Assembly (NCBI GenBank): GCA_009602725.1
Contig: WELB01000236.1
Coordinates: 29,624 to 54,910 of the forward strand
Direction of reading: 5' to 3'
Length of the DNA: 25,287 nucleotides
DNA from: Spirogloea muscicola
Taxonomy: Eukaryota; Streptophyta; Zygnematophyceae; Spirogloeales; Spirogloeaceae
Shown here piece after piece: positions 11,436 through 21,179 of the stretch (the stretch's first letter is position 1; every line of letters starts with the position of its first letter). Under the pieces are notes generated by a model. It was not told the origin of the DNA and ran no database searches. It was given only the letters and a program-made list of their open reading frames with translations. The position numbers and the translations under genes were made by a program.

Positions 11436-11672
11436 AAGAAGAAAGGGCTCGCCCATTGAGGATAGGGGCTGGACAAGCCAGCCCAAAAAAGAATGAACAA
11501 AGAACGAGAAGGGGGCCAGAGGAAGCGCTAAGAAACCAAAGCACACAAAGAAAGAAAGCAGCTACAAATTACTCAGTAACCCCTGCTAAGCAGCCGCAAA
11601 TCAGAGAGGCTAGGGTCCTGGAAGTGGGTCCCCTGGACAGAGCCAGAGGCAGCAGCGAGGGCTCTCCCGGCA
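11436..11672 (-). mobile_element. LINE family A, 5'-truncated copy Y (3' end)
   Basis: Nearly the same 3' tail as copy X (hairpin, purine-rich run, stop of the RGY end), then only the last few dozen codons of the ORF before a 5' break at about 11672. Between copies X and Y (11351-11435) is another tail unit with hairpin and GAACAGAGTACGAGAAG run, from an older insertion. A further diverged unit lies at about 10930-11010. All are in the same orientation, so this is a stack of nested 3' ends. Confidence 0.7.
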
Positions 11673-11810
11673 GAAAGCGCTACAACAAGAAGAAGTGGCA
11701 CTCCAAATGGGGGCAAGAATTAACAAGGGGCGTGTCGCCAAAGGTGAAAGACGGGAAGAAGACGGACGCGTGATAGCGACATCGTGGCGAGAGATTTAGA
11801 GAAGACTTAC

Positions 11811-13785
11811 CGAGGTTAGCAGGTCACCGACTCCTACTGCACTTGCTTGCAGGCCGCGCTTTGGTTGCTGCTGCTTTTGCCATGTGAGCACTCGGCTGCA
11901 GCCTAATTTGACGTGCGGCTGCTACTCACTCAGATGTGACATTGCCACGAGCTTGTAGGTGTGAACAACAAGAATTACCGTATAAGGGCCTGCTATGAGC
12001 GGGTGATTAACAACAGCAATGCTTGATGGTCCTAAACTACACCTCTCATTTGCATGTCATATGCATGAAATGAGAGTCGAAGTCACCCAACTTACAGTAA
12101 TTAAGTAGACCAAAGATACATTGGACCCTACCTCAGGGCCCTTATTCCTGCTTGCATCTTACCACAAAAGCAGAGGAGTATGCAAGACAGATCCTCAGCA
12201 GACGTACTCTGAATTTGCATGTCACCAATCCTGCTGTCTGCTGCCTCACAATTTTGACTTAGTATCTTTTGTGGCAATGCGTCCGACTTGACTTGTAGTG
12301 AAGCATTTTGTTATTCTAAGAGCTCTGCTCATATTCCTGCTCACAGTCAACTGGTCACCAGAAGGGCTCTATGGACACCTGAAGTACCGAGGAGATATTA
12401 CCGGACCAGGATAATCTCTGGCCCAAATGCCAAGCTCCAACCATACGACACCATGAGCGCTCGGTGTTGAAGGTCGGGCATACAGCAGTTTCGCCGTTGA
12501 AGACTCGGAAACAGCCAAGAACGAGCGTGATTGAGCGAGCACAGGTAGGAAACAGCGTCTATGGATACATGATATCTATATGCATACCAATATGCCTTAG
12601 TACTGCAGTTGCTGCAGGCCACAGAGCGATAACAGGCGGTGACTTTGGCTTATGCTCTGAGTTTCCAGTGCATCATGACAACGCACAGTTTAAGCGAAGG
12701 TGAGCAGTTGTAGCTGCTTAAACGGCCTTCCATCCCCCTAGCGTGCCAAGATCAGCATGCCCTCTGAGACCTTGCAATGTCTGCTATCCTCCTAGTTCAG
12801 TAATGAGGCCTGTGCGTCCGTTGTCGAGGGCCTGGTCATGTTGTCATAGAGCTAGTGCCACAGCCTAATAGCTCGCAATTGAAGGACAAGTCGACTGCTT
12901 CACTTCAACGACAATTAATCTGGCAGATGGACCAATACCTGCTCAAGCCTTCAGAGTCGTCCATAGTGCTCTCTGTAGCCCTCACCAACAGTGCGTTCAC
13001 GGTCAATGCAGGTTGAGGCTGCTCAGATCGCCCTTGTCTACAATAGGAAAATGCTCCTGTGGAATTGATCTACAGAAGCAGACATCAAGAAAGCGTAACT
13101 CGAGTAGCGTACCTCAAGGTGCAGCTGACCTGTAGGCTAGACGTTCGGCTACATCTTCTGAGCACAGCCTGAAGGATATTTGCATACCACGACTGCAGCA
13201 TGCCAGCCTGGGTATACCAGTTTGCAAGCCTAGTTGGGCTTGGTAGTATGGGCAAGGTATTGTCGCTGCTTGACTCTGAGGCTTCTGTGCTTGTCAAAGT
13301 CAAAAGCGCCTTCTTCCTATTTAGATTTCCTATATCTCACTCAGCTGTACACAGATCAGACAAGAAAAAGATGCCCCCTCTACACTACACTCAACCCCTT
13401 GGACTAACATCAAAATCCTCGGTCTTCAAGCACGTCGAACATTGTCGTACCTCCAAAAGTGGCTGCCTGTTGTGCTTTTCTTATTGCATGTGAAAACAAG
13501 GATCTGAGGACAGGTCTTGCGACAAGAATTGAGCATAGCATGAGCAGCTGTGTGTAAGTGCCGGAATCTGTCAATGCTGCACCCAGGAACAATTCTTCGT
13601 TTTGGGCTAGGATTTGCCGCACTTCCGAAGCAGTTGCTCCAAGCTTGTTGGCTTGCTTTCTATAATGCTAGGCCTATGTTGTCCAAGTAAAGACCTTCAT
13701 TGAAGTCTTCTTGGTACTGGGCACTGCGGGCTTTGACCACAGCATCTGCTTGGCACTATACAACACAGCCCTACAGGTGGCACAA
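11811..13785. other. Intergenic region without a recognised gene
   Basis: About 2 kb of low-GC sequence between the FREE1 upstream region and the LRR gene stop codon. Open frames are short (at most 97 codons, 13200-13493 plus). The most exon-like are RRYYRTRIISGPNAKLQP (plus, about 12390-12445) and a 70-codon minus frame at 13410-13622, but neither resembles a family I know. The part just left of 13786 should be the LRR 3' UTR. A short hairpin lies at 12043-12076. Confidence 0.5.
12043..12076. repeat. Short imperfect hairpin
   Basis: CTCTCATTT and AAATGAGAG face each other across about 16 bases that contain further GCAT/ATGC pairing with one offset. It is a near-palindrome in otherwise featureless intergenic DNA. 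Function is unknown and chance is possible. Confidence 0.4.
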
Positions 13786-16700
13786 CTAGCCAGGAAGCGT
13801 GCGACCACTATATTGGTAACTGTTTGGAGACTGAGGCAAGGAGGTCAGTGCCTGACAGTAGCCATTTGCACTACAGCCACAACCATAAGGATTTGACTCG
13901 CAATGTCCGTCTGGATCACATGCATAATATCCTTCGAAACCACAGAATGAGCAGTAATTTCCAGCACTCCCTTCATAGGAGCAGTGACCTTGGCCGTCAC
14001 AACGTGTGCAACATATGCCAGCACGATTCTCTCCACAATCATATCTGTCGCCACATGTTGTGCCCTTTGGCAGGAAACCTCGCCCCACACAGTAGCCCTG
14101 ACTGCACCACATTACAGTTGCAAGTAATTTTGTGAGGTCTCTGGCAGTACTTGGGTAGGATCACCTTCCGGCTGCGCTTGCTACTCCAATTAAGCCTTGC
14201 ATGACCAGTCTGTGTGGAGGGCAAAAGCATGGCCGTGAATTTCAACAACCCATTTACAGGAGTATGCTTCTCTGTCACACGGAATTGTAGCCATCCTGAT
14301 GCACGTGGAAGTGGTGTTATCCTGGCTCTGAAGAGAATCAAAAGCAGAATTCACCACAGCTTTCATTCAGCCCAAGAGTGGAAGCCATGCCCTCCCTGTT
14401 AGTGGACTGCTTGTAGGATAGAAGAACTTACTAGCATCCCAGTGAGACACACTCGTGGTCATGATCGTAGTAGTCATAAACTGGTGGGGGCTCTGTGTTG
14501 TAATCATAGCCTGGATGGTTGGGGTCTGCAATAGGTGGGGCTCCGCCATCAAATGTGTCGCAGAGAATATGGTCTGGCTTGTTTTTGACTGCTGTGCAAA
14601 CTCCGTCCCTGTAAGACGATTTTAAGAATCGTGGGTTGACTTTAGGTTGAGAAGAGAGACTGCCATTTGCTTTCAGCAACATCCTGAAATGTAAGGCGAA
14701 ATATAACCGAATCTCATCTGTCTGATTGTCAGACATACGAAGCCTCTGCATCCAGTACTTTGCCATTTGACAATTTGGACAAGAACAGTGGAGGCGCTCT
14801 CACTAACTTGCAAACTTTCTCCATGCACTGGCTTGAGCAGGACGTGTTGTCTGGGCTGGTGAATGCTTGAGTACCACAGAAGCCATTCCCACTGCAATGT
14901 GATACCACTTTTCAGAGCTAGCTCATTTCCTGTCTTTGCTTACGGGACCAATTTGCATGTCTCATGTTGCATGATTTGAGTACTAGCTCCTCAAGGAATG
15001 GAGTGTGTATGAAGTGATGGAGGGCCTGTGTGGCCAAGTACAAAGGCAAGCGACATATGGACATCACTTGCTGCTAAGCTGACCCGCTCAGTAACCACGA
15101 GTCAGCACATGGAGGTCGCTAACTGATGCCCGAACACTGGATGGCAAATGACGTCAATGATAGAAGCAAGAAAGCAAATGACATGGAGGAAGGTAGTGGA
15201 GCAGCACCTGCAGTAGTTTGTCTTGCAGTTTGGCAGAGAGGTAGAGTTGCACAAGGTCTTGTTGTTTGCAAAGACAACAGTATAGCAGCCCCCAGTGCTG
15301 AGCCAAGAGAGACACACTTATCATCAGTAAGCAATCTGCTGTTCACCAGCGCATGAAGCAACATGACAAAAGTAACAGAACAGTCGGAAATATGTTCAGC
15401 CTGTTAAAAGTACTAACATGACGTTGTAGAAATATCCAGGATCTGACCTACACAGAGCTTTGAAACCTACGCCATGACATGGCATTGAATGTGTGCTGGT
15501 GTTGTGAAAAGAGTCTCGAAGCACACTACAAGGTCATGCTTGGTAGTAGCATCTATGCTCACCTGTTGCAAGTAAGATGGTAGCATACGGGATGCCACTG
15601 AGGATTTAGTGGGGGATTATCGGATGGAAAGGCATTCTTGCAAGGTCTTCCAGGATGCGGAAAGGCTGTGCAAGTGCCATTCCTGCAGACAAACAGAAGT
15701 GACGTACATGGACAAGCACATCTCTTCCCGGTCAGGCTGCTATCTTAGTGAATGACGGTCACTTTGGACTTGTACACGTGGCTTGGCAAGTCACATGTGA
15801 CTTGCAAAGGGACATGGCAAGTACTGCAACATTACATCAATGTCACAGTGAGATGGGATACTGCAATTGCAGTGAACAACCTGCAGAGATGATCTTGGCA
15901 TTGGTCAGAAGTTGCAGAGCAGAGGGCACCATCAATTGCTTGCTGTGTCACGCAACTTCCCTTCCTGCAGCAGACGATGAAACTGTCAGTACTTCATCCA
16001 CTCCTATGAAGCGAAAGCTGACTCCACCATCGAGAATATCTAGCAACTCAGGAAAAACAATAACCCATTCTGCAAGCTCCCGGCAAACCTTTGGACATGG
16101 CATCCTTCTTTCACGACATGCACAAGTGGGTTAGTACAAGGATCACTCATTCCTTGTACTCAAGCATGGCAAGACGGCTGAGCACATAGCCACAGCAATT
16201 TGTTGCTCATCACATCCACGTGCTAAGCAGGTCTTCTCAAGCCTGCTTGCATGACTGCACGTCGAGTAGAAGGCAGTCATGGTACCCATCACAAGAAAGC
16301 TCTTGCTGGCAGAACTGAGGATCATCACGCCAAACGGGTGGGTAATATTCAGGGTATATCCAGCAAGGACTTTGTGCAGGCTGGAAGACATGCACGCATC
16401 TCCCACTCCTGCAGCATCATGGGCACACAGAGGTCAGGTCTCCAGGAAGGAGCTATTCCCAGAGGGCCTGCTTTGAGCTAATATGGTCTGGGTTATGCTA
16501 GACTCTTATGCACACGTCAAGAATATCTCATGTGTAGTCGTAATATATTCGTGAGGAGAAGTCCTTGTTCACCTGCATACAACGGAAGCACAGTCGGAAT
16601 CGGCGAAATCTACGTCATTGGGGCATTCTGTGGTACTTCCTTCTGTGGTGCACTCAGCTGCCAAGACACAACAAAGTGAGGGAGCTGCCATGCCATGCAG

Positions 16701-19700
16701 ATTAGAAGGCCAGAAATCGTCTACAGAGCTGGTGCACCTCTGGCTACACCTGCCAAATGTGAGTGCTGGACAAATACCAGGTGGTGAAGGTGGGGATGGT
16801 GGAGGTGGCGGCGGCGGCGAAGGTGGTGGTGGCACAGGAACACCATAGAATAGCTCACACTCAACATTCGCCCTCTGGCCTGAAGTAGGCATGTGACCGC
16901 CTGTGGTGAAGCCAAAGCAATTCTTGGTGAAGTTGAGGTACACCCCCTTGGCTGTGATATTTGGCTGCATGCCAGTGAGGTAATTTGAGGCCACACTGAG
17001 TGTCTTGAAAGCTGTGGAGTTTATCAGGGGGATGAGCGACATGGGGAAGCTGCCACTGAAGCGGTTGTCATCTAAGCGCCTGCAGGGCAGGAATAAACTC
17101 TAAGCATAGTGAGTAACTTCCAATGCTTGCTGTTCCAAAGTATTGAGGGGTAAGCAAAATTCCCAATACCATGGTACAGAAACAGCACAATGGCTTGCAA
17201 ACCAAAGACGAATCGAACAACAGCAGTATCGTGACTCCGTTAAAATTGGAAAAAGTCACCACTCACAACAAAGTCAATTTCTTGAGGCTTGTCCCAAGAC
17301 TTGCTGGTATTGTTCCATTGAATTTGTTGCCATTGAGAATCCTGCAATGCGATGCTCAGCCTGCTCAGTGGCCTGCTGAGACAGCACTTCTTAACGTCTA
17401 GGGTGGCCCTGCTTTGAACAACAAAAGTGACAACCACTCGGCCAGACAGTCCCTAGCCACCAACGCCCGCAAGCCTAGCACTTGTCGGGGCCCAATATAG
17501 TGTGTAAACATACAGCAACTGCAGATTTGTGAGGCCAGTCACATAAGAAGGAACCAGCTGCTCAGTCAGGTTGTTCCGAGAGGCGTCACTGCCACGTGAC
17601 CAATGGCATGTGTCAGCTGTTTATCGAGATATTAGTGACATGTAGCGATAGGGCTCATGATGTTGTCAGGTGCACTGGTGTGACAAGGTCCATGGTAGCA
17701 GTACATGCTGGCCAAGCTTCCTATCACGCAGTCTGCCTGTGAGAGGCTGGCAGAGTCAAGGTGTCTGAGCTTTTACTTCAAGCTGCCTTTGTGGGGAATA
17801 AAGTATGGCATTCGCATGTACGTGCTTCGTTCTGATGCAGTAGCTGTTGTCACTTCGGGAAGTCTAGGGGTTCGGGGTTAAGTAATATGGGGTTTAGGTT
17901 TTAGCATTGGTAGCATGCTTACAGGACTGTAAGGAATTGGAGCTTGCCAATGGAACTTGACAATGCCGAGATAGCATTGCCACCCACAACACTGAGGAAA
18001 ATGGAACAAGTGCCCACATCGTCAAAGCCAACACTGCGATCAGCTAATAGCTCTGCAAGCAAGAACCTTGAGACGCTTGAGAGAAAGGGAGCTTTTCCGT
18101 ACAGCTTCTGCAATCCCGTGAGTCGATCCAATGTGCTCGGCAGAGGTCCACTCAGCTTGTTATCATTTACAATACTGCAAAAACAGGCGCAAGTCCCTGA
18201 GGATCGTGACAACCCGACTTAGGCATTGCAAGCTATCACCAACGTGTGTGACCTGTGGAACCTGACAATCCATGAAAGGATACTAAGTAAGAAGCAACAC
18301 GTGTACACTATGCAGCCCTGAAATGTCCACCATATGCTTCACACAAGTGGCAAACTACAATATTTCAATTTGGCGGGCTAGATGTGATGCTTTCTAGGAT
18401 TCTCAAGCACTTTGCAGAGTTGCATTCTCAGAATATTACTCACAGTATCGCAAGCTTTGTCAGTGCATTCATTGAAGATGGTATTTCCCCAGTCAGTAGA
18501 TTGTAAGCAAGATGTCTGGGAGCATATTCCGAGAGAATATCACAACAATCCGCTTCGTCAGTGAACCAAGTAAGGGCAAGCAGTCTACAACATTAATGAC
18601 CAGAAGAATCTTGTGAGGCACAAATGCTCCATGGTCATCGGCCTCACAATGTAAAGAGGAGGAGGAGGAGTGAAGCCATCGAGGAGAAGTCATGGATGCA
18701 CACTTGTATTTATCATATGAGCTCTCCCACAGGAGCAAAGCCATGGATGCAGATGGTATTGACCATAAGAGCTCTCTAGTCTGGACGAAGATCACTGCCT
18801 TGACAGCACAAGAACCTCATGTAGGATCTGCTTACAACAGTGTCAAATTTCTCAGGTTGCCAATGGAAGTGGGAATTGGCCCGTTCAGGCTGTTGTTGTC
18901 CAAGTTCCTGAATGAGGGTCCAAGAAACGGCATTCCAAATATGAGGATGTTATGGCCTAGAATACCAATTGGCGCAAGGTTTGCCACCTACTTTTTGATC
19001 ACTATCAACAGTCATCATCTCTCCTCAAATGCCACATGTATACTCCCTTCAACATCCAGGAGTGATACGTCACTCTACACATGAGCTCCAGCACCACATG
19101 ATCACGCAGATGCAGGTATAGTCATTATTCCATGTCAGAGGTCATCACAGGATATACACATACAGCAGACTGAGATTGTGAAGGCTTCCTATGCTGGAAG
19201 GGATCCGTCCGAAGAGCTGATTCCCGTATAGGTGCCTGCAAGCATGCAACAGCAACTTTTGGACGAGGACCAAACCCTTTCACCAACCAAAAGCTGGGCA
19301 TTGCAAGGTCCACCTGCCTCTTAATTGCTGCATGCACAGCAAGAAGCTTATTTCTGATGACTATCAGTATGATGCACACGTGACACCCTGGTGACTGGAA
19401 AGGCCACCTTGAGGACTTACAACGTATTGAGGTATACGAGATTCCCTATGTTGTAAGGGATCACTGTATTGATGCCAAGGTTGATGAGTTGTCTGGAACA
19501 CACGCACAACGTGTGTGTCACATGCCGGTCTGCAAAATACAAAGCTGAGGCAGCAAGTACAAAAGCCTGTTTCCCTTGGGAAAGAGTCAGGCTAGGGTGG
19601 TGATACTCACAATGCGGAGACCCTGTGAGAGGGGATGTCGCAGGTGATGCCATACCAGGCGCAGCTGCCCGGGGCGGTGGTGCAATTTGCACATGGGTCT

Positions 19701-20155
19701 GTTCCTTGCCAGGTTGCTAGCTGAGAAGGTGGATTGAGCTGCGATTGCTTGAAATCTCGAAGAGGAGCATCTGGCACAGATAGTCAGCCAGTGGATTCTG
19801 AGCAAGTTGCAAAGTTGCGAAAGTTGGGGTGATGTCGAGTCACTTGACTTGTCTGCTATGACAAGATCAACTTCGCCAGAGCACTGAAGCATTGTAGAAT
19901 TTGACGTACCATGACGATTGATTCAAGCACCTTACTCTTAGGTATTTGCATGCAACACGAGCTCGCCGACAGGGTGGTCCATTAAACAGCCACTTCGTCT
20001 TACGCGCACCACTGTGAGGAGTATCACAACACTGTCAAAGCTGTTAGCCTCTCAGTGGCGGCAAGAAGCTCACAATCTGGGCTGATTGTCTGGAGCAACT
20101 TCCTTGACGGGCCCCCACTTCCAGATGCAGCAGCAACCTGTGCCAGAGGCACCAC
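13786..20155 (-). CDS. Secreted-type LRR protein with proline-rich and Cys-rich C-terminal regions
   Basis: Plant-type extracellular leucine-rich-repeat protein without a kinase. Exons (minus): 20155-20074, 19770-19611, 19492-19421, 19235-19164, 18907-18836, 18515-18444, 18174-18103, 17991-17923, 17588-17514, 17341-17267, 17079-16573, 15682-15563, 15297-15208, 14891-14808, 14608-14432, 14101-13786. These join without a stop into 704 residues; the true N-terminus lies further upstream. SRKLLQ follows a hydrophobic stretch, as in many algal secreted proteins. Next is an LRRNT cap (LRDFKQSQLNPPSQLATWQG, CAWYGITCD), then eight single-exon LRRs such as HLYGNQLFGRIPSSIGSL and LDNNSLNGPIPTSIGNL, and a ninth in the 507-nt exon. 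That exon also carries an SPPPPPPPSPPSPP block. Cys-rich segments with N-glycosylation sequons follow (CTAFPHPGRPC, CGTQAFTSPDNTSC, CCTRCDGQGHC). No transmembrane helix is visible. Likely a wall or surface recognition protein; ligand unknown. Confidence 0.85.
15032..15150 (-). mobile_element. LINE family B 3'-end fragment inside an LRR intron
   Basis: Lies between the LRR exons at 15297-15208 and 14891-14808. The minus strand reads SDLHVLTRGY and stop, then a 3' tail (GCGGGTCAG...TTTGTACTTGGCCA) matching the ends of the two larger family B copies at 23.2 and 23.9 kb. Only about 120 bases are recognisable, so it is heavily truncated. Limits are approximate. Confidence 0.7.
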
Positions 20156-20390
20156 CTGTTGCCACAAGCAATGCACGATAAAGACGACATATGACTTATT
20201 GCTGGTGGTGCAGCCAGAAGCTTGCTGTTGTTCGTCCGACCCAAGGCGTGTGTTTCGCGGCTGCTGTGCCAGTACAGTGGGCTTGCAGCAGCAGGCGCGT
20301 CATGGGCGCAACATCGGTCAAGTAGCTCTGTCACAAGAGTCTCCTGAGCTCAGTGAGCGGCCTTCTGCATGATCCCATGATGACCACCCT

Positions 20391-20467
20391 TACGCCTCAC
20401 AATTCATGACCGAAGCGGAGATGCCACCGTGGTGCTGCTCTCCTTCGGTCATCAATTGTGAGGCGTA
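20391..20467. repeat. 25-bp inverted repeat (hairpin) with 27-nt loop
   Basis: Arms 20391-20415 and 20443-20467 are complementary at 24 of 25 positions. The arms begin TACGCCTCACAATT and end AATTGTGAGGCGTA. The hairpin lies between the candidate first exon and second exon of the LRR gene, so it may be intronic. It could be a foldback element remnant, a small-RNA hairpin or a structured intron element. No second copy was found in the window. Confidence 0.85.
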
Positions 20468-20556
20468 GTGGCATTTCCACGATTCTGATGAACGCTCAGG
20501 TGCACTACCGAGAAGATAAGGACTGCTCGGGCGGGGAGAGGTCTAGAGCTTCTCAC

Positions 20557-20855
20557 ATCCCCAGTGGAGGTGGCATGCTGCTGCAGGGCTGCCGCCACGG
20601 TCGCTGCAGATGGAGACGAGGGAGAGTCGTCAGATGGAGGCTTGTGGTGGAGCTTCAAAAACCCAGGGTCCTCCTGGTCAGCATGCCCGGGACGGCCCGG
20701 GGAATGCATTGGATGCGTGCTGCCCGCTGAAGCGTGAACCCCAAAGCCTACAAAGCCCGCGCGGAGAGCAGCGCGCGAGTGCGGTCCAGCGCGGGGGCGC
20801 GGGGCGTCGCACCGGCGGCCAGCAGCAGCGCCAGCGCCGCGGGCGCGAGCGCCAT
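20557..20855 (-). CDS. Candidate first exon of the LRR gene (signal-peptide-like), frame broken
   Basis: From ATG at 20855 the minus strand reads MALAPAALALLLAAGATPRA, a plausible signal peptide with extreme GC3. It meets a stop after 36 codons (TAG near 20750). The adjacent frame then continues as PGRPGHADQEDPGFLKLHHK and a Ser/Ala/Gln-rich stretch to a GAT|GTGAGA donor at 20557. That donor is phase 0 and matches the phase-0 start of the exon at 20155. The two frames can be linked only by an improbably short 32-nt intron or a one-base sequence error. It may instead be a broken, unrelated gene. Confidence 0.4.
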
Positions 20856-20914
20856 GGCGCCGGGGCGGGCGCGTGGGCGGGGCGGCGGGGAGGAGGTGGC
20901 GGCTCTGGACCAGC

Positions 20915-21150
20915 CCCCGGCCCCTTTCGGACGAGCTCACGTTCCAAGGAAGGAGGTTGCTTAAGAAGGCATTCTTGTTCCTGGGCTGGAGACGGTCACA
21001 GCCATCGCCCGCTGCTGGAAGAGTCGTGCTTCCTGACGACGAGCTCACTTCCCTTCTTGGACGTGGGCCCGCCACGAGAGAAAGGCGCGCGGGGCGCATG
21101 GAAGGAAAAAGGGAGGCCAATTCAAGCCAATACACGGTTCAAGCAGAGGC
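20915..21150 (+). mobile_element. LINE tail fragment just upstream of the LRR candidate start
   Basis: The block (CCCCTTTCGGACGAGCTC, then TTCCTGGGCTGGAGACGG, CAGCCATCGCCC, CTGGAAGAGTC) is a diverged relative of the 3' tail of the plus-strand LINE copies at 21.7 and 22.4 kb. It is followed by GGAGGCCAATTCAAGCCAATAC, which recurs in part at about 23120. It lies about 60 bases upstream of the ATG at 20855. No coding part remains. Confidence 0.5.
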
Positions 21151-21179
21151 GAGTGCAAACTAAACACGGCTACATAATA

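Larger units (their letters stand above)
10798..11810 (-). other. Candidate 5'UTR intron of FREE1, filled with LINE 3' ends
   Basis: On the minus strand a strong donor (CTCG|GTAAGTCT, GT at 11810) faces an acceptor (CTCCCGCAG, AG at 10799-10798) 45 bases before the FREE1 start codon. Splicing would join a leader upstream of 11811 to the GC-rich leader just before the ATG. The 1-kb intron would hold the two LINE copies described below plus older tail fragments. The splice sites are seen directly; their use is inferred. If the intron is not used, the LINE cluster simply lies in the FREE1 promoter. Confidence 0.4.

Noticed and set aside
10930-11600. Tandem-repeat look suggestive of a satellite or CRISPR-like array
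   Set aside because: The units are unequal and each is attached to a recognisable LINE coding end. They are nested retrotransposon tails, and the genome is eukaryotic.
11640-11773. Lys-rich frame RKRYNKKKWH...GKKTDA as the end of a plus-strand gene
   Set aside because: It starts inside LINE copy Y and has no upstream exon with matching splice signals. It also lies in the candidate FREE1 5'UTR intron.
14431-14766. Starting the Cys-rich part of the LRR protein at the ATG near 14766 as a separate small gene
   Set aside because: The exon begins at a strong acceptor (TTACAG) and joins in phase 2 to LRR exons upstream, so it is internal to the larger gene.
17868-17905. Telomere-like GGGGTTTAGG and GGGGTTCGGGG runs
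   Set aside because: Degenerate and very short, with no tandem array of TTTAGGG. It sits in an LRR intron; chance composition is enough.
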